Below are positions 4,434 to 8,951 of a stretch of 8,951 nucleotides of DNA, piece by piece. Under the pieces are notes generated by a model. The model had not been told where the DNA came from and searched no databases. It saw only the letters and a program-made list of their open reading frames with translations. Every line of letters starts with the position of its first letter. The first letter of the stretch is position 1. Origin of the DNA: Bacillota bacterium (GTDB lineage: Bacteria > Bacillota > Clostridia > Acetivibrionales > DSM-1351); the NCBI GenBank assembly GCA_023431385.1, contig JAEYWA010000186.1:1-8951 (forward strand), in the 5' to 3' direction. The translations under genes and the position numbers were made by a program.

Positions 4434-6674
4434 TTATGAGTTTTTATCTAGAAAGGAGATGTTTATGCTTTTAACAAAATCGTCGTTTGTTCTGGTTTGT
4501 AATAATCTGTTTATTAATATCTCTGTAACCTCTGCGGTTCCCATATTGCTCATTGCCTTTCTGACAGCATAAACGCTTTCGAGTTCCTTCTGGCTAAGAA
4601 GAAGTTCTTCTCTACGCGTTCCGGACTTATTGATATCAATAGCAGGGAAGATTCTCTTTTCAGACAGCTTTCTATCCAGATGAAGTTCCATGTTACCGGT
4701 TCCTTTAAATTCTTCAAAAATAACATCGTCCATCCTGCTTCCTGTTTCAATGAGAGCTGTAGCCATAATAGTCAAACTTCCGCCATTTTCAATATTTCTT
4801 GCTGCGCCGAAGAATCTCTTTGGCTTGTGAAGGGCACCCGGATCAAGACCGCCCGACAAAGTTCTTCCCGTTGGAGGAATAGTAAGGTTATAGGCTCTGG
4901 CAAGTCTTGTGATACTGTCAAGGAGTATAACAACGTCCTTTTTCTGCTCTACGAGTCTCTGGGCCCTTTCAAGTACCATTTCAGCAACCTTGATATGGTG
5001 CTCGGGCACTTCATCAAAGGTGGAGTATATAACCTCTCCCTTTATAGAGCGCTGCATATCTGTTACTTCTTCAGGACGCTCATCGATAAGTAAAACAATA
5101 AGCTCAACTTCGGGATAATTAACTGTAATAGCGTTGGCTATTTTTTTAAGTAAAATGGTTTTACCGGCTTTAGGGGGCGATACTATCATACCTCTCTGGC
5201 CTTTACCAATTGGTGCTATTAAATCTATTAGTCTTGTGGAGAACTCCCTTGGAGAGGTTTCCAGTGTAATTCTCTGATCCGGGTATATTGGCGTTAAATA
5301 CTCAAACGGTACTCTCTTTGAAGCAACCTCCGGAGTATCTCCGTTTATTGATTGAACATAGAGCAATGCCTGAAATTTTTCGCCTTCTTTTGGTATTCTT
5401 CCTTTACCTCTAAGCTTGTCTCCCGTTTTAAGACCAAATCTTCTTATCTGGGATGGCGATACATAGATATCTTTCGGACCGGACAGATAATTTTCACTTC
5501 TAAGAAAACCATAACCATCAGGTAGTACTTCAAGTACACCTTCAACAGGATCGTCAGCTTCTATCTTTTCACTTTGCTGCTGTACCTGAGGCTGAACTGG
5601 CTGGGGTACCTGTGGATTGTGTTGTACTTGACCTACAGGCGCCGTCTGCACAGGTGTCTGAACTGGTTGAACAGGCTGTACATATTGGACAGGTTGACTG
5701 GTCTGTTGCGGTGTTGTCTGAACAGCTTGGCCATTTTGAGTCTGAGACGACTGTGGCTGTATAACCTTCTGGTACTGCGGCTGAGCAGGTTGTGGTGCTT
5801 GTGGCTGTTGCTGTGTCTGATTCTGCTGTGTCTGATTCTGTTGTGTCTGGTTTTGCTGCTGTGTCCTAACAGGCAGCTGATGAGAAGCTTGCTGGGATTT
5901 GGGCTGTGGTAATGCAGGTTTGTCTGCATTTCTGGTAGGCGAAAGTTGTTTTATTGGTCTTGGGGCATGCTTCGCAGCCACTGGTATTTTCTTATCAGCT
6001 TCATTACCTTCTTGTTCTTGTTTCTGTTCTTGTTCTTGTTTTTGTTTCTGCTCTTGTTCTTGTTTCTGTTCTTGTTTACCGGGGGAAACTTTTTTAGAAG
6101 TAGGTGTTCTATCTTCAGCTTTATCAGGACGTATCAACTTTTCCGATAATCTGCCTGGTTTTGGTTCACGAGCAGCCGACGTATCATCCGATTTATCTGC
6201 CGTTGAACCAGGAGTTGTCTGTTCTTTAGCCTCTAACTCTACAACAGGTTCCTTCACTGCTTTGCTCGGTCTACCTCTTCTGGATTTTCTTAAAACAGAT
6301 GTGTCTACATCAACAGATTTGTCTGGTGAAATTGCTTTTTCTTTATCTGAATCAGTTTCGTTTTCTGCTTTTACACTTTTTTTGGTCTTAGTTGATTTGT
6401 TGTCTTCAGTCTCTTCAGTACTAGTATTTTTAGATTTGCTTTTAGTTGCTTTATATTTAGATTTTCCGGTGTTTGAAATTTCCTCAGGTACTATTTCCCC
6501 GGAATTACCGTTTTGGGCTATTATTAAATCATTACTTTTATTAGCTTCTTCAGAATTTTTCAATATATCCAATAATTCATCCTTCTTTAATTTGGATATG
6601 TTTTTTACACCCATCATTTTTGCAATATAACGCAAATCTTCTAGTGTTTTTGACTGTAAATCAATCTGATCCAT
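4434..6674 (-). CDS. rho: Transcription termination factor Rho with a long Gln-rich insert
   Basis: Rho is the hexameric RNA-dependent ATPase/helicase that ends transcription of untranslated RNA. In order: Rho_N helical domain at about 4-43; a low-complexity region at 44-372; cold-shock-like RNA-binding domain at about 376-443 (DGYGFLRS at 386-393); and the RecA-type motor to the end. Motor landmarks are Walker A SPPKAGKT at 499-506, LLIDERPEEVTDM at 528-540 with the catalytic glutamate, Walker B VVILLDSITR at 581-590, the Q-loop region LSGGLDPGALHKPKRFFG at 606-623, and HLDRKLSEKR at 665-674 bearing the arginine finger. At 746 residues it far exceeds the roughly 420 of E. coli Rho; the excess is the insert, first Lys/Ser/Glu-rich, then Gln/Glu/Lys repeats (201-222), then Gln/Asn/Pro/Val-rich (261-370). 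ATG at 6674 follows AAGGTGG at 6681-6687. The motor looks intact. Confidence 0.98.
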   Translation of the reverse strand: MDQIDLQSKTLEDLRYIAKMMGVKNISKLKKDELLDILKNSEEANKSNDLIIAQNGNSGEIVPEEISNTGKSKYKATKSKSKNTSTEETEDNKSTKTKKSVKAENETDSDKEKAISPDKSVDVDTSVLRKSRRGRPSKAVKEPVVELEAKEQTTPGSTADKSDDTSAAREPKPGRLSEKLIRPDKAEDRTPTSKKVSPGKQEQKQEQEQKQKQEQEQKQEQEGNEADKKIPVAAKHAPRPIKQLSPTRNADKPALPQPKSQQASHQLPVRTQQQNQTQQNQTQQNQTQQQPQAPQPAQPQYQKVIQPQSSQTQNGQAVQTTPQQTSQPVQYVQPVQPVQTPVQTAPVGQVQHNPQVPQPVQPQVQQQSEKIEADDPVEGVLEVLPDGYGFLRSENYLSGPKDIYVSPSQIRRFGLKTGDKLRGKGRIPKEGEKFQALLYVQSINGDTPEVASKRVPFEYLTPIYPDQRITLETSPREFSTRLIDLIAPIGKGQRGMIVSPPKAGKTILLKKIANAITVNYPEVELIVLLIDERPEEVTDMQRSIKGEVIYSTFDEVPEHHIKVAEMVLERAQRLVEQKKDVVILLDSITRLARAYNLTIPPTGRTLSGGLDPGALHKPKRFFGAARNIENGGSLTIMATALIETGSRMDDVIFEEFKGTGNMELHLDRKLSEKRIFPAIDINKSGTRREELLLSQKELESVYAVRKAMSNMGTAEVTEILINRLLQTRTNDDFVKSINISFLDKNS
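5811..5855 (-). repeat. Three 15-bp tandem repeats inside rho
   Basis: Three adjacent 15-base units (5811-5825, 5826-5840, 5841-5855) each encode Gln-Asn-Gln-Thr-Gln, residues 274-288 of Rho. The first two are identical and the third differs at three bases. The unit length keeps the frame, so copy number could change without disrupting the motor. Confidence 0.9.
6009..6074 (-). repeat. Degenerate hexanucleotide repeat encoding Gln/Glu/Lys in rho
   Basis: About 66 bases built from variants of CTTGTT (plus strand) encode residues 201-222 of Rho, an alternating run of Gln with Glu or Lys such as QEQKQEQEQK. The low complexity makes replication slippage plausible, in steps that preserve the frame. 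Confidence 0.85.
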
Positions 6675-6740
6675 AGTTCACCACCTTATTTAATCATTTT
6701 TATTATTGAACATTAAAATTAAATTAGGAAATTTGATTCG

Positions 6741-6784
6741 AAAAAATCTTTAGAAAAACCTTTATTTAGTTCCTTTTTCTAGAG
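6741..6784 (-). promoter_or_regulatory. rho: Stem-loop plus U-tract in the rho leader (possible attenuator)
   Basis: On the minus strand CUCUAGAAAAA (6774-6784) can pair with UUUUUCUAAAG (6748-6758) over 11 positions, one a G-U, around a 15-base loop. After one base comes a run of six U (6741-6746). It lies between the predicted rho transcription start (about 6806) and the rho start codon, so terminator activity would attenuate rho. The stem is A-U rich and therefore weak. It could instead terminate read-through from the upstream cysteine-rich gene. Confidence 0.35.
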
Positions 6785-6812
6785 GAGAATTTTTGAATAT
6801 TCCACAAAAATG

Positions 6813-6841
6813 ATTATATCAAATGTGTAAATACATGTCAA
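6813..6841 (-). promoter_or_regulatory. rho: Consensus sigma-A promoter for rho
   Basis: The minus strand carries a perfect TTGACA (6836-6841), a 17-base spacer and a perfect TATAAT (6813-6818). This is an ideal consensus promoter and the strongest in the window. Transcription should start near 6806, giving a leader of about 130 bases that includes the stem-loop at 6741-6784. Such strength for rho suggests that downstream control limits its output. Confidence 0.85.
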
Positions 6842-6901
6842 TCTTAGTGTAGTCTGCCTGCATTTTTGTAATAATTTCCTAAATATATCTTAAAAATATA
6901 C

Positions 6902-7543
6902 TTAAATTTTATTCTGATATCTCATTTTTGATCTTCTGTCCAATAATGTTATCTTATCTCGTTGAAGTATCCTCTTCAGATCATTGTTAGTAGATGCCGG
7001 AATAAACCTATCTCTGTAGCATTTAATACATTTTAGAGCAATACCCCTTTGGAGCATTGAAACAATGATTTGGTCGCAGCCACATTCGCAGCGTAAATTA
7101 CCGGTTTCAGCTATATCATGAATTTTATTCAGCGTATCAAGCATAACCTGAGGATTTTCAAAATAACTGTCATAGCCAAGCCCATCAATTATTCCGTCTA
7201 ATTCTTTTTCAAAGCTATCAATGAATTTTCTTACTGCATCATCTTTACCAATAAAACAATTCTTTATACCCGTTATGGGACAAGTATAAATAATTACATT
7301 GTTACAAAGGAGGCTTTCTCTAAGGATTACATGCTGATGCTCTGCTCCGCACCCTATACACGGAACCAAGAGTCTGAAATTATTTCTGTTCGTTTTCTCT
7401 ATTTTCAATATTGCATTTCCGCATTTACAGCAGGACTTTGTACTTTCGTGCAGAAGAAGCCTAAAAAGGTTCACTTTCGTAAAATCAAACGTCCCACATG
7501 AGAAGCATTTATAAGCTATTGTTAATTCCATATCTATCAACAT
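6902..7543 (-). CDS. Cysteine-rich, probably zinc-binding protein of unknown function
   Basis: I do not recognise this 213-residue protein. Its most visible feature is 15 cysteines, many in CxxC-type pairs: C13-x2-C16 with C38, C39 and C41; C62-x2-C65 with C80, C88 and C96; and C152, C154 and C156 with C172-x2-C175. This pattern suggests about three zinc-ribbon-like or metal-binding knuckles. Between the second and third lies a cysteine-free, probably helical, acidic segment at about 101-147. The C-terminus (189-213) is basic and could bind nucleic acid. There is no signal peptide or membrane segment, so it is probably cytoplasmic. The ATG at 7543 follows GAGGTG at 7550-7555 with six-base spacing, so the frame is very likely real. 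It lies upstream of rho in the same direction, but rho has its own strong promoter. Nucleic-acid binding is only inference. Confidence 0.75.
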   Translation of the reverse strand: MLIDMELTIAYKCFSCGTFDFTKVNLFRLLLHESTKSCCKCGNAILKIEKTNRNNFRLLVPCIGCGAEHQHVILRESLLCNNVIIYTCPITGIKNCFIGKDDAVRKFIDSFEKELDGIIDGLGYDSYFENPQVMLDTLNKIHDIAETGNLRCECGCDQIIVSMLQRGIALKCIKCYRDRFIPASTNNDLKRILQRDKITLLDRRSKMRYQNKI

Positions 7544-7873
7544 TTATCTCACCTCATAATCAGGAACACCTTGGGTATTTGATATAAATTATATTCTATA
7601 AAAATAAAAAAATTCCTTTTTCCTTGTTTTATGTAAATCTTATTTAACTTTTTTTGTACAGCTATATTATAGGTTTCAGTCATAATTCTATAGATTTCAA
7701 ATACTTCTATAGTTAACTTATTGATAAATTATTGCCATTAAAAACAATATCATTCTCTCCGGCAGTTAGTTTTCATTATTTATACTTACGTTTAGTTTAG
7801 TTCAAAAGATCGAGTCTTTAATGTAAAGAATGTTAACATAACAATATGTGTACAAATCATTATTAATAAATGC
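7544..7873. other. A+T-rich divergent intergenic region
   Basis: About 400 bases separate the cysteine-rich gene (minus) from the creatininase-family gene (plus). I see no open frame with a ribosome binding site. Possible minus-strand -10 boxes (TATAAT) occur at 7588-7593 and 7665-7670, without convincing -35 boxes. Two copies of TTCTATAG at 7686-7693 and 7705-7712 lie 19 bases apart, and a five-base AAAGA/TCTTT hairpin lies near 7806-7820. No terminator is needed, because both genes start here. Confidence 0.5.
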
Positions 7874-7879
7874 TATAAT
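7871..7879 (+). promoter_or_regulatory. Extended -10 promoter of the creatininase-family gene
   Basis: TGCTATAAT is a perfect extended -10 (TGn plus TATAAT at 7874-7879). The best -35 candidates are poor: TACAAA at 7851-7856 with a 17-base spacer, or TGTACA at 7849-7854 with 19. The extended -10 can compensate. Transcription would start near 7886, about 55 bases before the ATG. Confidence 0.55.
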
Positions 7880-7940
7880 ATATAAATCATGTTAGTATAT
7901 GTAATTTACCGATAATTAATTTAGTATGGGAGATGTATAA

Positions 7941-8753
7941 ATGATTAATGAAATATTCAATAATTCAATGGTAAATATGAAGTGGACCGATATACAGTAC
8001 CATGTTGATAAAAAATCTATAGTATTGCTTCCCTTGGGAGTTATTGAAGAACACGGCCCTCATTTATGCTTGGGAACAGATATATACATTGCACACATAC
8101 AGTGTACTTTTATAAGAGAAAAACTTATTGAAAGGGGTCACGATACTATTATAGCACCACCGTTCTACTGGGGAATATGCCAGTCCACAGGTACTTTTAC
8201 AGGTTCTTTTAAAATCAGGAAGGAAACTGCTAAGGCACTGATTTTTGATATACTGGGCTCCCTCGCCGAATTTGGTTTTACAAATATTTACGGAATTAAT
8301 GCGCACGGCGATATAGATCATAGCATATCAATAATTGAAGCTTTTAAAGAGGCCGGAGAAAAACTGGGGATAAATGCGCGCTACACTTTCGATGAATGGA
8401 GACTACAGCCCTTCGGCCTAAGCGGTAGCGAACCGTTTATAAGCCCCATTAAACCTCTAACTGTAAAAATAAGTAATTCTGTATTTCCGGATGTACATGC
8501 AGGGGATATTGAAACAGCAACAATGTATAGATTTTTCCCAAAAATCACTGATGTTGAAATCGCTAAATCCTTACCGCCCGTGACTTTGGGCAATGATAAA
8601 ATCATGACATGGCTGTTCGGCGGACACACAGCAGAGCTGTCACCTGAAGGTTACTTAGGTGCGCCTGCCGACTTTGATAAGGTGGATGTATTAACTAACC
8701 TTAATGATATTGCTTTGAGAATAACGGATACAGTATTAAAAACAAAAATATAA
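7941..8753 (+). CDS. Creatininase-family metal-dependent amidohydrolase
   Basis: A 270-residue member of the creatininase superfamily (Pfam PF02633), whose members hydrolyse cyclic or linear amide bonds with a two-metal site. The N-terminal signature PLGVIEEHGPHLCLGTD spans 31-47; by analogy with creatininase, E36, H38 and D47 are metal ligands. PPFYWGICQSTGTFTGS at 73-89 is the second block. The third block, usually NGHGGN, reads NAHGD at 120-124, giving H122 and D124 as ligands. The last block, HAGDIETATM at 186-195, matches the family HAG-x-x-ETS pattern. The length is normal and all blocks are present, so an active enzyme is likely. The substrate cannot be read: the family includes creatinine, formamide-pathway and peptide-processing enzymes. 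ATG at 7941 follows GGGAG at 7928-7932. The gene stands alone, with its own promoter and terminator, giving no pathway clue. Confidence 0.88.
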   Translation: MINEIFNNSMVNMKWTDIQYHVDKKSIVLLPLGVIEEHGPHLCLGTDIYIAHIQCTFIREKLIERGHDTIIAPPFYWGICQSTGTFTGSFKIRKETAKALIFDILGSLAEFGFTNIYGINAHGDIDHSISIIEAFKEAGEKLGINARYTFDEWRLQPFGLSGSEPFISPIKPLTVKISNSVFPDVHAGDIETATMYRFFPKITDVEIAKSLPPVTLGNDKIMTWLFGGHTAELSPEGYLGAPADFDKVDVLTNLNDIALRITDTVLKTKI

Positions 8754-8757
8754 TTTT

Positions 8758-8780
8758 ATGTGCATTCAGCACATTTTCTT
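8758..8780 (+). terminator. Intrinsic terminator after the creatininase-family gene
   Basis: Five bases after the TAA (8751-8753), ATGTGC and GCACAT (8758-8763, 8769-8774) form a six-base stem with an ATTCA loop, followed by TTTCTT. The stem is short, but the layout and position fit a Rho-independent terminator. Confidence 0.6.
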
Positions 8781-8825
8781 CACGGCTCGTGCCCTTTCGG
8801 GTTCAATTCCGGTCAAATTTAGATC

Positions 8826-8864
8826 GAGTAGGAGGTAGCTGATTATTTCAGCTACCGACCTCTC
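8826..8864 (-). ncRNA. Group II intron domain VI with branch-point adenosine
   Basis: GGTAGCTGA (8848-8856) and TCAGCTACC (8834-8842) form a perfect nine-base stem with a five-base loop. Below a small internal loop, AGG pairs with CCU, then an unpaired A (minus-strand base at 8829) separates it from a GAG/CUC pairing. The bulged A is the seventh base from the intron 3' end, matching the known branch-point geometry. Confidence 0.8.
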
Positions 8865-8865
8865 A

Positions 8866-8899
8866 CAGCACCGTGCATACCGTTCGGTACACGGCGCTT
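8866..8899 (-). ncRNA. Group II intron domain V (catalytic hairpin)
   Basis: The lower arms AGCGCCGTG (8890-8898) and CACGGTGCT (8867-8875) pair over nine positions with one G-U. A two-base UG bulge on the 3' side (8876-8877) is followed by the upper stem TACC/GGTA closed by a GAAC loop. The AGC catalytic triad stands at the 5' base of the stem. The 34-base total is the standard domain V size. The loop differs from the usual GNRA type. Confidence 0.85.
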
Positions 8900-8951
8900 C
8901 AATAAGAATTAACATACTTTCATGTACGTATTATATAAAGAAATCAAACCT

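Larger units (their letters stand above)
8823..8951 (-). mobile_element. Group II intron, 3' end (body beyond the window edge)
   Basis: On the minus strand the right edge carries the 3' terminal domains of a bacterial group II intron: a 34-base domain V (8866-8899), a domain VI stem with a bulged A (8826-8864), and a terminal GAT ending at 8823. This order and spacing are diagnostic of the catalytic end of these self-splicing ribozyme retroelements. Positions 8900-8951 would be the end of domain IV. The intron-encoded reverse transcriptase/maturase, if present, and domains I-III lie to the right, outside the window. The intron is oriented against the creatininase-family gene and begins 69 bases after that gene's stop, behind its terminator, so it should not disrupt it. 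The 3' exon on the minus strand begins CTAAATTTGACC. I cannot assign the intron class from this end alone. Confidence 0.85.

Noticed and set aside
5899..6630. A long plus-strand open frame (243 codons) antisense to rho.
   Set aside because: It mirrors the low-complexity Gln/Lys/Ser codons of rho, which avoid stops on the other strand. Its product is a Phe/Ser/Leu/Cys-rich run with no start signal.
8781..8822. A tRNA 3' half, suggested by GGGTTCAATTCC resembling a T-arm.
   Set aside because: The five-base T-stem does not pair properly, and no anticodon arm, acceptor stem or CCA lies at the expected distance.

Overview
The window looks like chromosome of a low-GC, spore-forming anaerobe of the class Clostridia, plausibly a cellulolytic Ruminiclostridium-type species. 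This rests on the A+T-rich intergenic DNA, consensus sigma-A promoters and strong AGGAGG-type ribosome binding sites. It also rests on the housekeeping order rho - rpmE - yqhQ (DUF1385) - prmC, and on a ytvI-like sporulation membrane gene. The species assignment is inference; no rRNA is present.

Layout from left to right. Positions 1-76 hold the first 25 codons of a minus-strand membrane protein with its own promoter near 260-288. A gene-poor, A+T-rich stretch follows. At 709-1770 on the plus strand lies a YtvI/AI-2E family membrane protein, convergent with the next block. Positions 1838-6674 carry four minus-strand genes read right to left. They are rho (termination factor with a very long Gln-rich insert), rpmE (zinc-type ribosomal protein L31), yqhQ/DUF1385 (membrane protein) and prmC (release-factor glutamine methyltransferase). 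Readable promoters precede rho, rpmE and yqhQ, and an intrinsic terminator follows rpmE, so the block is at least three transcription units. prmC probably depends on read-through from yqhQ across a G+C-richer spacer with extensive inverted repeats, a candidate structured leader RNA.

Upstream of rho (6902-7543, minus) is an unrecognised cysteine-rich, probably zinc-binding protein. After about 400 bases of A+T-rich spacer, a creatininase-family metallohydrolase (7941-8753, plus) stands alone with an extended -10 promoter and its own terminator. The right edge holds the 3' end of a group II intron on the minus strand: domain V, domain VI with a bulged branch-point A, and the 3' splice boundary at 8823. 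Its body and any reverse transcriptase lie outside the window.

The core genes share a gene-expression theme: transcription termination (Rho), translation (L31) and release-factor modification (PrmC). I see no defence system, CRISPR array, tRNA, rRNA or prophage. The observations most worth a second look are the prion-like insert in Rho, the structured leaders of rho and prmC, the cysteine-rich neighbour of rho and the group II intron terminus.
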